Source: Carallia brachiata (lineage: Eukaryota; Streptophyta; Magnoliopsida; Malpighiales; Rhizophoraceae). Taken from it: a stretch of DNA of 64,000 bases. The stretch lies in NCBI GenBank assembly GCA_021464245.1, contig JADCRB010000066.1, positions 2,819,728-2,883,727 of the forward strand. Reading direction: 5' to 3'. Positions 30,913 to 42,200 of this stretch are shown here, one piece after another. The stretch's first letter is position 1. Each line of letters opens with the position of its first letter. The notes under the pieces are model-generated. The model saw nothing but the letters and a program-made list of their open reading frames with translations. It searched no databases and was not told where the DNA came from. The position numbers and the translations under genes are program-made.

Positions 30913-31305
30913 TGTTAGCCCATTGAACACTTGGCATGCAATAGTTGGCGGCACCTTGCGCCAATTCCTAAGGTGGGACTTTGGAGTGGTTGGGCACTCC
31001 TTGAAGCAAGGTTAAAGTTGAGAGGATTAGCGTAGGCACGGGCCTACAAGCGGGTTCCACTGTGGACCAAGACTTGGGTTGGACAAAGGATGCTGGGCAG
31101 CATGTTCATGGGCTCCATCAGATAGGCCATGGGCTTGGGCCAAGAGGCCCAAAACACAAGACTGGGTCTTGCCCAAGTATGCATGGCACTGCATGGCACT
31201 ACATGGCACCGAGTCTCCTACGACGTGTGGAACGTGGGGATGTGTAGGTGTGGCTCTATCCAGGTGGACGAGCATCTGGATAATGCTCATCAGATCGTGC
31301 ATGGC

Positions 31306-31457
31306 AAAGGATCGTGGCTAGATAAGAGTTATCGAGATCAAGTGATGGGCGATCGTGGGAGATAAGGCTTATCAGGATTGAGTCATGGATGAGAACGTGG
31401 GAAGATGAGGGTTATCATCCACGATAGAGATCGTGGGGAGATAATGTTTATCTCCAA
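31306..31457 (+). repeat. Tandem ~40 bp repeats in the LTR U3
   Basis: Four imperfect direct copies of a GATCGTGGGAGATAAGG-type block followed by CTTATC start at about 31308, 31350, 31392 and 31429. The reversed LTR has equivalents at about 35050-35200 (CCCACGATCTC blocks). Repeated elements upstream of an LTR TATA box often act as enhancers. That is an inference here. Confidence 0.72.
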
Positions 31458-31481
31458 GCCTTGGATAGCTGGGGCTGTCAG

Positions 31482-31490
31482 CTATATGTA
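31482..31490 (+). promoter_or_regulatory. LTR TATA-like element
   Basis: CTATATGTA in U3, about 114 bp upstream of the AATAAA. The corresponding site in the reversed LTR is a cleaner TCTATATATAGC (35014-35025), suggesting the original promoter element was CTATATATA and is mutated here. Confidence 0.6.
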
Positions 31491-31603
31491 GACCATATGG
31501 GTTGTCATTTGTACTCAGTGAAAGAAAGAAATCACTCAGAGAGAAAGAGTGAAACACTGTTGAGAGTTCAAGTGATTGTTCTTTTGTATTACATGATTTA
31601 AGT

Positions 31604-31609
31604 AATAAA
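31604..31609 (+). promoter_or_regulatory. LTR polyadenylation signal AATAAA
   Basis: AATAAA lies downstream of the TATA-like site, as expected for the R region of a plant LTR. It is matched by TTTATT in the reversed LTR near 34898. Confidence 0.55.
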
Positions 31610-31784
31610 AGGTTGGGAAAGATTCCTGTATATGCTCTTGTGCCCCTTTTGAGTGTGTGAGTTGTGTGCCTACTTACAAAGTTGTATTGTGCAAATCGTT
31701 GTGTGTGCAGTTGGCTGAGACTAAGTGCAACTTAGTGTCATCACAAAGCAAAATTTTGGGTGAGAAAATTAGCCCTGTGATAGC

Positions 31785-31796
31785 TGGTATCATAGC
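31785..31796 (+). promoter_or_regulatory. Primer-binding site (initiator tRNA-Met type)
   Basis: TGGTATCATAGC directly follows the LTR. It matches the common plant PBS TGGTATCAGAGC (complement of the initiator tRNA-Met 3' end) with one mismatch. This fixes the element orientation as plus and the LTR's 3' boundary approximately. Confidence 0.8.
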
Positions 31797-33070
31797 AAAA
31801 AGGTTCGACCAATGGCAGGTGGTTCGGGTCTTGATGTTGTATGTGTGAGCGCATAGCCAAGCTCTTTGAGGTACTCGGTGAACTTCCGAAGGGTGCAAAT
31901 TTCACCTGTTCCCTACGTTGGCACTCCATGAGCAGTACATAATCGATCTGCAGTGGCAACAAAGAGTTGGTGGCCTCTTCAAAAACAGCTTTTCGACTTG
32001 AGGAGTTGGCAGCAGAGATAGCCATCCTTAAGAAGGCTGTAGCCTCTCAACCAAGCGGAGGGTGTTGTGGAGGGCTTGACCAAGATGAAAGTGCTAGAGC
32101 CAAAAGCCTTCGAGGGAGCAACGGATGCCAAAGAGATCGAGAACTTTTTGTGGGATATGCCCAAGTGCCAGACAACGAGAAGGTCAATCTGACCAGCATG
32201 TATCTGGCCAAGGACGCTAAGCTGTGGTGGCGGACTCAGTTGGATGACGATTCAAGTGTGGGCAGGCCTAAGATCGAGACATGGGAGAGCCTAAAGAAGG
32301 AGTTGAAGGACCAGTTCTTGCCCTGCACCACGTCATGGGTTGCGAGGGAATCCTTGAAGAAGTTGAAGCAGATTGGTACGGTGCGTGACAACATGAAGGA
32401 ATTCAGTTCCTTGATGCTTGACATCCGCAACATGTCGAATGAGGACAAGCTTTTCAACTTCCTTTCTGGTCTACAACCCTGGGCTCAAGTCGAGCTTAGA
32501 AGGCAAGTTGTGAAGCACCTTCCTTCAGCAATGGTTGCGGCTGATGGTCTAGTTGATTTTCAGATCAACAAGTCTCCTGATTCTGATCCTGGGAAGCAGC
32601 CCAAAGACAAGGGTAAGAAGAAGAAGGAAGGCAAGAGGGATAAGCACAACAGTGGCAACAAGTATAAAGGCAAAGTTGTCTACCAAGCGAAAGGTAAAGG
32701 CAAAAATAACTCGGGTTGTTTCATATGTAATGGACCACATAGGGCCAAGGAGTGCCCCAACCGAGAGAAGTTAAGTGCCATAGTTGGTGAGAAGAGTGGC
32801 CCCTTGGATGATGTTGGCCCCTCTCGTGTCAATTGTCTGCAATTGGTGATGGCGATGGCTGACACGGGTGCTACCCACAACTTCGTGGCTAAGAGGATGG
32901 TGGAGTCACTGGGTCTAAAAGTCACCAAAATCGAGAGTCAAATAAAGGCAGTCAACTCCGTAGCCTGGGAGGTGCTTAGTACGACACTGGGAGTGGACGT
33001 AACTATGGGCAATTGGTCCGGTAAGCTTAACTTCACTATGGTTCCGTTAGATATTTTGATATCATACTAA
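31797..33070 (+). pseudogene. Chromovirus gag-protease, best copy in the window
   Basis: The leader (31797-31960) is followed by a long open frame at 31967-33070 (367 codons). Gag shows a coiled N-terminus (LEELAAEIAILKKAVASQ), the capsid core ('AKDAKLWWRTQLDDDSS', 'SLKKELKDQFLPC', 'LMLDIRNMSNEDKLFNFLSG'), and a lysine-rich region. A zinc knuckle at 32717-32755 has spacing C-x2-C-x3-H-x4-C (CFICNGPHRAKEC). Protease follows, with Asp-Thr-Gly at 32861-32869 (MADTGATHNFVAKRMVESLG). A pair of compensating frameshifts garbles about residues 30-60, and a frameshift near 33050 separates it from RT. It is a relic, though better preserved than the reversed copies. Confidence 0.9.
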
Positions 33071-34726
33071 GGGTTGATTTCTTTGTGAGCACAAAAGTTG
33101 CTCTGTTGCCTCACTTCGGTGGTCTCATGATCATGCATGAGGATCATCCATGTTTCATTCCTGGGATGTTCACTCCCTCTTCCAGTATTGGTGGGAAGTC
33201 GGGTGGTATGCTATCAACTATGCAGGTGAAGCGTGGGCTGAAGAAGGGAGAAGTCACCTACCTTGCGGCTTTGATGGAGATCAAAGAAGGTATTGTTGCG
33301 GAGGTGCCTGACAGTGTAGCGGATTTGTTGGGAAAGTTCACTGATGTGATGCCTCTTGAACTCCCCAAGTGTCTTCCCCCGAGGCGTGCCACTGGCCACA
33401 AGATTGATTTGGTGCCCGGTTCCAAACCACCAGCACAAGCCCCATATTGCATTAGTCTGCTAGAGATGGCAGAACTGAGGAAGCAGTTGACAGAGTTGCT
33501 GGATGTAGGCCTAATTCAGTGCTCCAAAGCGCCATATGATGCCTCGGTGTTGTTTCAGAGGAAACATGAAGGCTCCCTGTGGATGTGTGTTGATTACAGG
33601 GCTCTGAACAAGGTGACGGTAAAGAGCAAGTGCCCTATTCCATTGATAGCGGACCTGTTTGACAAGTTAGCGAGAGCCTCATACTTCACCAAGCTGGATC
33701 TGCCGTTTGGATATTGGCAAGTCAGGATTGCAGAAGGAGATGAGGGGAAAACCACGTGCATCACTCTCTATGGCTCATACGAATTCTTGGTGATGCCATT
33801 CGGTTGGACTAACGCCTCTTCTACTTTCTGTAATTTAATGAATGATGTGTTTCATGACTTTATTGACCATTTTGTGGTTGTATATCTAGATGATATTGTT
33901 GTGTATAGTGAGTCCATGGAGGATCACTTGTCCCACCTGTGGTTGGTGCTGTCTAACTCTGAATGATGTGTTTCATGACTATATTATTGTGTAAGTTGAG
34001 AAAGCACCAATTATATGTGAAAAAGGAAAAATGTGAGTTCGCTCAATGTGAGATAATGTTCCTTGGCATAGGGTGAGTCTAGGGCAAGTTAAAATGGACG
34101 AGAGAAAAGTCCAGGCAATAGTGGAGTGGGAGGCCCCTGCCAAAGTGTCTGAGTTGAGCTCCTTTTTTAGTTTGTCTAACTATTACCAGAAGTTTGTGCA
34201 GAGTTACTCCAAAAAGGTGGCCCCATTGAAAGACTTACTCAAGAAGGATAGACCCTGGAGGTAGACCACAGATTGCCAAGAAGCCTTTGACAAGTTGAAG
34301 GCAGCGGTGTCCACGAAGCCGATCCTGAGGCTACCTGATTTTGATTTGCCTTTCAGTGTGCTAACTGACAACTTCGACAAAGCCATTGGAGGTGTGTTGG
34401 TGCAAGAAGGCCACCCCATTGCCTATGAGAGCCAGAAACTCAATGATGCAGAGCAGCGGTACTCAGCCCATAAGAAGGAGATGTTGGCAGTGGTGTATTG
34501 CCTTCGCACATGGAGGGTGTATTTGCTCGGTACCAAGTTCGTGGTTCGGACTGAAAATGTGGCTAACACATTCTTTCAGACTCAGAAGAAGCTTTCTGCA
34601 CTGCAGGCGCGGTGGCAGGAGTTCTTGGCTGAGTACGATTTTTCTTGGGAACACAAGCCAGGAAGGCAAAATCAGGTGGCTGATGCCGTAAGTCGCCGAA
34701 AAGTGCAAGAGACGGTCAAAACCTAA
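33071..34726 (+). pseudogene. Chromovirus RT and RNase H
   Basis: The open stretch 33085-33966 (293 codons) includes the linker ('HEDHPCFIPGMFTPSSSI'), then RT. RT markers are '[20 protein letters not shown]', '[18 protein letters not shown]', 'GYEFLVMPFG'-type palm, and YLDD at 33883-33894. It breaks near 33960, where AATGATGTGTTTCATGACT is repeated (first at 33840). The connection continues at 34073-34264 ('[18 protein letters not shown]'), with a TAG stop at 34262-34264. RNase H follows at 34295-34726, with TDNFDKAIGG and 'YSAHKKEMLAVVYCLRTW'. A catalytic Asp position reads Glu (GAA, 34553-34555), where the duplicate at 36057 has Asp. It stops within the linker before integrase and is fused to a reversed LTR. 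Confidence 0.9.
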
Positions 34727-35529
34727 ACCACCTGCCATTGGTTCTCACCCAAAATTTCGCCTTGTGATGGAACTAAGTCACACTTAGTCTCAGCCAACTG
34801 CACACATAGAAGGATTGCACAATGGAACTTTATAAGTAGGCACACAACTCACACACTCAAAAGAGACACAACAGCAATACGGGAACCTGTCCCAACCTTT
34901 TATTACTTAACTCAAGTAATACAAAGGAACAATCACCTGAACTCTCAATGGTGTTTCACTCTTTCTCTCTGAGTGATTTCTCTTTCACTGAGTACAAATG
35001 AAAACCCATAGGGTCTATATATAGCTGACACCCACAGCTATCTAGGTCTTGGAGATAAACATTATCTCCCCACGATCTCTATCGTGGCTGATAACCCTCA
35101 TCTTCCCACGATCTCATCCATGACTTGATCTTGGTAAGCCTTATCTCCCACGATCATCCATCACTTGATCTCGATAAGCCTTATCTACCCACGGTCCTTT
35201 GCCATGCATGAGCTGATGAGCATTATCCTAATGCTCGGCCAACCAGATAGAGCCACACCCGCACATCCCCATGTTCCACACGTCGTAGGAGAGTCGGTGC
35301 CACACAGTGCCTTGCAGTGCCATGCAGTGCCCTGCAGACTTGGGCAAGACCCGTTTTGGGCCTCTTGACCCAAACCCATGGCCCATCTGATGGAGCCCAC
35401 GAACATGTAGTCCAACATCCTTTGTCCAACCCTTGCTTCAAGGAGTGCCCAGCAACTCCAAAGTCCCATGCTAGGAATTGGCGCAAGGTGCCGCCAACGC
35501 CTGCATGCCAAGTGTTCATGGGGCTAACA
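34727..35529 (-). mobile_element. Chromovirus LTR in reverse orientation, with leader stub
   Basis: On minus, the LTR starts TGTTAGCCCCATGAACAC (35529) and runs to about 34757. It includes CTATATATAGAC and the U3 GATCGTGGG repeats, and is homologous to 30913-31784. At its far end it passes directly into CCAATGGCAGGTGGTTT (about 34728-34744), which in the forward copy is leader beyond the PBS. The LTR end and PBS (about 45 bp) are therefore deleted. It is fused back to back with forward RNase H at about 34727. Confidence 0.88.
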
Positions 35530-35937
35530 AACCACCCCCCACCTGTTGAAGCCAATGTCCTCGTTGGTAAGGTTGATAGGTAGTCTTCCACTTGCTTTTC
35601 GAACTGCCATAAAGTCACATCTTCTTTCTCAGCTCGCCTAACTATCTGGGGCATTCTTCCACTTCACCAAGTACTCAACTCGCCTATTCTTCCTACTTTG
35701 TCCCTGCGTTCAGTGGTCTAGAATTCTCTCCACTTCACGCTGGAACTCAATTCTAATTGTAGGGGGAGCACGTTGTGCTTGTTTCCTTGGAGGCTCATCA
35801 CCCGCTTCCTCGTGGAAGGGCTTCAAAAAACTCACGTGGAAGTTTGGATGCACCTTCAACCTTTTTGGGAGCTACAACCTGTATGCAACATTGCCAACTT
35901 TCTTCACCACTGTGAAGGGACCATCATACTTTGGAAC
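35530..35937 (-). pseudogene. Integrase C-terminus and chromodomain (reverse)
   Basis: On minus, integrase 'GLVPKYDGPFTVVKKVGN' (near 35900-35937) is followed by the proline-rich link, then chromodomain remains ('EKEDVTLWQFEKQVEDYL' at about 35570-35625). A polypurine stretch GGTGGGGGGTGGTT (35530-35545) abuts the LTR start at 35529, so gene-PPT-LTR order is normal on this strand. The chromodomain centre (FEYLVKW-type) is frameshifted. The integrase catalytic core is absent, as in the forward copy at 14367. Confidence 0.86.
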
Positions 35938-36270
35938 CAACCCACAATGACGCAGAGCAGCGGTACTCAGCCCATGAGAAGGAGATCCTGGCAGTGGTGC
36001 ATTGCCTTCGCACCTGGAGGGTGCATTTGTTGGGTACTAGGTTCGTGGTTCGGACTGACAATGTGGCTAACACATTCTTTCAGACTCAGAAGAAGCTTTC
36101 TACACGGCAGGCGCAGTGGCAAGAGTTCTTAGCTATGTACGATTTTACTTGGAAACAAAAGCCAGGCAGGCAAAATCAGGTGGCAGATGCCCTAAGTCGT
36201 CGACAAGTGCAAGAGACGATTGCTGCCCTCACTCAAGTGTAGAGTGACTTGCTAGACAAAATCAGGGAAT
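35938..36270 (+). pseudogene. RNase H C-terminal half (forward duplicate)
   Basis: The open frame 35931-36242 (about 100 codons) repeats the RNase H segment of 34445-34720: 'NDAEQRYSAHEKEILAVVHC', FVVRTDNVANTFFQTQKKL, 'QVADALSRRQVQETIAAL'. It keeps the catalytic Asp at 36057-36059 that the other copy lost. It begins abruptly at the reversed integrase (CCAACCCA/CAATGACGC). It extends slightly further than the first copy, to a 'SDLLDKIRE'-like linker that normally leads into integrase, where satellite S5 begins instead (36271). Confidence 0.88.
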
Positions 36271-39200
36271 AGGCCCACATGAGTATAAAAGGTGAGATCG
36301 TAACAACAAAGCATATTCCTTCCCCACAATAGCATAAAAGGCGAGACGGCAACAACAAAGCATACTCTTTACACGCACGAGTATAAAAGGCAGGATGGCA
36401 ACAACAAAGCATGCTCCTTACCTGCACGAGCAGAAAAATCGAGAAGGGAACAACAACAAAACCAAACTCCTTGCTCACACGAGTATAAAAGGTAGGACGA
36501 CAACAACAACAAAAGCATGCTCCTTGCTCGCAGGAGTATAAAAGGCGAGACGACAACAACAAAGCATATTTCATTCTCACACAGGTATAAAAGGCGAGTA
36601 GGTAACAACAACAAAACTAGACTCCTTGCCTGCACAAGTAAAAAGGCGAGATAGTAATAGCAAAGCATACTCCTTACCTGCACGAGAATAAAAGGCGAGA
36701 CGGCAATAAGAAGAAAACCAAACTCCTTGCATGCACAGGTATAAAACGCGAGACAGCAACAACAACAAGAGCAGATACCTTGCCCGCAAGACTATAAAAG
36801 GCAAAATGTACAACAAGAAAAGTATCGTCCTTGCCCATACGAGTATAAAAGGCGAGACAGCAACAACAAAGTATGCTCCTCACCTGCAAGAATATAAAGG
36901 GTGAGACAGCAAAAACAATAAATGCAAACTCCTCGCCCGTACGACTATAAAAGGGGAGATGGTAAGAACAACAAAATCATACTTTTTACTCGCACTAGTA
37001 AAAAAGGCGAGATGGCAACAGCAAAGCATGCCTGCACGAGTATAAAAGGCAAGACGGCAAAAGCAACGCGTATTCCTTGCCTGCACAAGAATAAAAGGCG
37101 AGACAGCAACAACAACAAAATCAGACTCCTTGCTTGCACGGGTATAAAAGACAAGACAGTAACAATAACAAAAGCAAATTCTTTGCCGACAAGAGTATAA
37201 AAAATGAAAAGTACAACAACAAAAGTTTACTCGTTGCCCGCACGAGTATAAAAGGCGAGATGGTAAAAACAGCAAAGTAGACTCGTTGTCCATGCAAGTT
37301 TAAAAGGCTAGACAACAAAAACAACAAATGCAGACTCCTTGCCCACAATAGTATGAAAGTAGACAATCACAACAACAAAAGTATACTCCTAGCCTGCTAG
37401 AGTATAAAAGGTAGGATGACAACAACAACAAACTAGAGTCCTTGCCCGCATGAAGATAAAAGGTGAGACGGCAACAACAGCAAAAGTAGACTCCTTGCTC
37501 ACAATGGTATAAAAGGCAAAAAGTACAACAACAAACATATACTCCTGGCCCGTACGAATATAAAAGGGGAGACAGTAGCAACAACAAAGCATACTCCAAG
37601 CCCGTGCAGGCATAAAAGTGAGACAGAAACAACAACAACTGCAGGCTCTGTGCCCATGAGAGCATAAAAGACAAGACGACAACAACAACAAAGGCACACT
37701 CCTTGCCCATGCAAGTATAAAAACTAAGACGACAATAGCAAAGCATGCTCCTCACCCGTACGAGTATAAAAGGCAAGACAGTAAAAATAATAAATGTAGA
37801 CTTCCTTGCCCGTACGAATGTAAAAGGCGAGATGGTAAGAACAACAAAAGCATACTCTTTACTCGCTCGAGTAAAAAAGGCGAGACGGTAATAACAAAGC
37901 CTACTGCTTGCCCTCACGAGTATAAAAGATGAGACGACAATAGCAAAGCATACTCCTTATCTGCACAAGAATAAAAGGCAAGACGGCAACAACAACAAAA
38001 TCAGACTCCTTCCTCGCACGGGTATAAGAACGAGACAGTAACAACAACAAAAGTAGACTCTTTGCAGACATCAGTATAAAAGGTAAAAGGTACAATAAGA
38101 AAAGTTTACTCCTTACCTGCACAAGTATAAATGGCGAGATGGTAATAACAGCAAAATAGATTTGTAGCTCATGCGAGTTTAAAGGCTAGACAACAAAAAC
38201 AACAAATAAAGACTCCTTGCCCGCAAGAGTATGAAAGGCGACAATCACAACAACAAAAGTATACTCCGAGCCCGTTGGAGTATAAAGGGCAAGACGGCAA
38301 GAACAACAAAACCAGAGTCCTTGCCTACGCGAAGATAAAAGGCGAGATGGCAACAACAGCAAAAGTAGACTCCTTGCCCGCTAGAGTATAAAAGGCAAAA
38401 CGTACAACAACAAAAGTATACTCTTTTCCCACATGAGTATAAAAGGGAAAACAATAGCAACAACAAAGCATACTCCTAGCCTGTGTGAGCATAAAAGCGA
38501 GACAGCAACCACAACAAATGCAGACTCCATGCCCGCGAGAGTATAAAAGGCAAGATGGTAACAACAACAAAAGCACACTCCTAGCCCATGCAAGTATAAA
38601 AAACGAGACGACAATAGTAAAGCTTGCTTCTTGCCTACAAGGCGAGTTGGCAGCAGAAACAAAACTAGACTCTTTGCCCACACAACTAAAGGACGAGACA
38701 GCAACAGCAAAGCACACTCCTTACCCACTCAAGAATAAATGGCGAGACGACGACAACAACAAAACTAGGCTTTTTGCCTACATGGGTATAAAAGGCAAGA
38801 TAGTAACAACAATAAGAGCAGACACCATGCCTGCAAGAGTATAAAAGGCAAAATGTACAACAACAAAAGTATACTCCTTGCTCCTATGAGCATAAAAGGC
38901 GAGACACCAACAACAAAGCACGTTCCTCACTCGTACGAGTATAAAAGGCAAGATATCTAAAATAATAAATGTAGATTCCTTGCCCATACGAGTGTAAAGG
39001 TGAGATGGCCAGAATAACAAAAGCATACTCTTTACTTGCACGAGTAAAAAAGGCGAGACGACGACAGTAAAGTATACTCCTTACCGGCACGAGTTTAAAA
39101 GGTGAGACTGCAACAACAAAGCATACTCCTTACCTGCACAAGAATAAAAGGCGAGATGACAACAACAACAAAATCAAACTCCTTGCCCGCACGAGTATAA

Positions 39201-42200
39201 AAGCGAGACAGTAACAAGAACAAAAGCAGACTCTTTGCCACAAGAGTATGAAAGGCGAAAAGTACAACAATAAAATTATACTCCTTGCCTGTATGAGTAA
39301 AAAAGGCGGGACAGTAACAATAGCAAATCAAACTCCTAGCCCGCACAATTTTAAAAGGCAAGATAGCACAAACAACAAATGCAGAGTCCTTGTCGGCAAG
39401 AGTATGAAAGGTGACAAGCACAAAAACAAAAGTATACTCCTAGCTCGCTTGAGTATAAATGTGGGACGGCAATAGCAACAAAACCAATGTCCTTGCTCGC
39501 ACGAAGATAAAAGGCAAGATGGCAAAAACAACTAAAGTAGACTCTTTACTAGCAAGAGTATAAAAGGCAAAAAGTACAACAACAAAAGTATACTCCATGC
39601 CCACATTAGTATAAAAGTGGAGATGGTAGCAATAACAAAGCATACTCCTAGCCCGTACGAGTATAAAGACGAGACGACAACAACAACAAAAGTAGACCAC
39701 ACGAGTATAAAAGTGAAGACGGTAGCAATAACAAAGTATACCCCTAGCCCACACGAGTATAAAGACGAGACGACAACAACAACAACAAAACCAGACTCCT
39801 TTCCCGCAAGAGTATAAAAAGTGAGACGAGAACAACAAAGCATACCTTTTGTCCTACGAGTATAAAAGGCGAGACAGCAACAACAATGCATGTTGTTTGC
39901 TTGCATGAGTAAAAAGGCGAGACGACAACAAGTTCGAAACTAGACTCCTTGTCCTTATGAGTATAAAATGTGAGACAGCAACAACAAAGTGTGCTGCTTG
40001 CTTGCACGAGTAAGAAAGGCGAGACAACAGCAAGAACAAAACCAAACTCCTTGTCTGTACGAGTATAAAAAGTGAGATAGCAACAATAACAAAAGCATAC
40101 TTGCTGCCCGTACGAGTGTGAAAGGTGACACGACAACAACAAGGCATACTCCTTACCCGCATAAGTATAAAAGGCGAGACGAGAAGAACAAAGTATACAC
40201 CTTGGCCACGCGAGTATAAAAGGCGGGATGGCAACAGCAAAGCATACTCTTTTCTTGTAAGAGTATAAAAGGCGACAGCAATAGCAACGCCTTACCCGTG
40301 CGAGTATAAAAGGCGAGACGGTTCCTTACTTGTACGAGTATAAAATGCAAGATGGCAATGGCAACAGCAAAGCATACTCTTTCCATGCAAGAGTTTAAAA
40401 GGCGAGGTGGAAAAAACAAAGCGTACTCCTTGCCCACACGAGTACCATGGCAAGACAGCAACAACAAATAATTCTTTTCGGCCGCACGATTATAAAAGGC
40501 AAGACAACAAGAACAAAGCATTCTCCTCGCCCGCCTGAGTATAAACGGAGAGACTGCAACAACAACAAAACTAGACTCCTTGCCCGTATGAGCATAAAAG
40601 GAGAGATGACAACAACAACAAAAGTATACTCTTTGCTTGCACGGGCATAAAAGGCAAGATGGCAATAGCAAAGCATACTCCTTGCCTGTACGAGTGTGAA
40701 AGGCAAGGCGGCAATAGCAACAAAACCAGACTCTTTGCTAGCACAGGTATAAAATGCGAGATAGTAACAACAACAAAAGTAGACTCCTTGCCTGCAAGAG
40801 CTTAAAAGGCAAAACGTACAACAAGAAAAGTATTCTCCTTCTTGCGCGTATATAAAAGGCTATGGCAACAACAGCAAGGCAGACTCCTAGCCCGCACGAG
40901 TTCAAAAGGCGAGAAGGCAAAAAAAAAAAAAGTAGATTCCTTGCCTGCAAGAGTATAAAAGGCAACAAGCACAACAACAAAAGTAAACTCCTTGCCCTCC
41001 TGAGTATAGAAGGCAGGACGGAAACAACAACAAAACTACTCTCGTTAACTGCACGAACATAAAAGGCGAGACGGAAACAACAACAAAAGTAGACTCCTTG
41101 TCTGCCAGAGTATAAAAGGCAAGGCCGCAATATCAACAAAACCAACTCTTTGCCTACACAGGTATAAAATGCGAGACAGTAACAACAGCAAAATTAGACT
41201 CATTACCCGTAAGAGTATAAAAGGCAAAAAGTACAACAAGAAAAGTATACACCTTATTGCACTTGTTCAAAAAGGCAAGACGGCAACAACAGCAAAGTAG
41301 ACTCCTAGCTCGCACTAGTGTAAAAGGCGAGAAGGCAAAAACAACAAAACCAGGCTGCTTGCTTGCAAGAGCATAAAAGATGACAAGCACAACAACGAAA
41401 GTACACTCCTTGCCCTCCCAAGTATTGAAGGCGGGATGATAACAACAACAAAATACACTCCTTGCCCGTACAACGATAAAAGGCGAGACGAAAACAATAA
41501 CAAAACTAGACTACTTGTCCGCAAGAGTATAAAAGGCAAAAAGTACAACAACAAAAGTATACTACTTGCTTGCAACAGTGTAAAATGTGAGATGGTAACA
41601 ATAGCAAAGCAAACTCCTTGCCTGCATGAGTATAAAAGGAAAAAAGTACAAAAACAAAGGTATATCCTTGCCCGCATGAGTATAAATGGCGAGATGGCAA
41701 CAACAACAAAATCAAAATCCTTGCCATATGAGTATAAAAGGCAAGACGACAACAATGACAAAAGGATGCTCCTTGCTCACATGGGTATGAAAGGCGAGAC
41801 AGCAACTGTACAGCATACTCCTTGCCTGCATGAGTATAAAGTATACTCCTTTCCGCCAACTGTATAAAAGGCGAGATGGCAACAGTAAAGCATACTCCTT
41901 GCCTGCAAAAATATAAAAGACAAGACAACAACAACAAAGCATACTCCCTGCCCGCACGAGTGTAAAGGATGAGACGACAATGACAACAAAAGCAAACTCA
42001 GTGCCTGTACATGTATAAAAGTTGAGACAACAATAACAACAAAAGCATACTCCTTGCCCGCACAAGTGTAAAAGGCAAGACAGCAATAGTAAAGCATATT
42101 CCTTTCACGCAAGAGTATAAAGGGCAAGACGACAACTAAAAGCATGCTCCTCACCCGCACGAGTATAAAAGGCAAGATGACAACAACAACAAAACCACAC

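Larger units (their letters stand above)
30913..31784 (+). mobile_element. Chromovirus 5' LTR (about 870 bp)
   Basis: Starts TGTTAGCCCATTGAACAC at the 18S breakpoint and ends just before the primer-binding site at 31785. The LTR supplies promoter and polyadenylation signals. There is a TATA-like CTATATGTA at 31482-31490 and an AATAAA at 31604-31609. A second LTR in opposite orientation lies at 34750-35529, and 5' fragments lie at 14828 and 18615. The exact 3' end is uncertain because no clean terminal CA is seen. Confidence 0.87.

Noticed and set aside
32717..32755. Unusual zinc knuckle with three residues between the second Cys and His as a novelty
   Set aside because: The classical spacing is four, but I recall this C-x2-C-x3-H-x4-C form in other plant gypsy Gag proteins, so it is probably a lineage feature.
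30913..36270. Complete, potentially active LTR retrotransposon
   Set aside because: The integrase core is absent, frameshifts separate gag, RT and RNase H, and the second LTR is inverted instead of direct.
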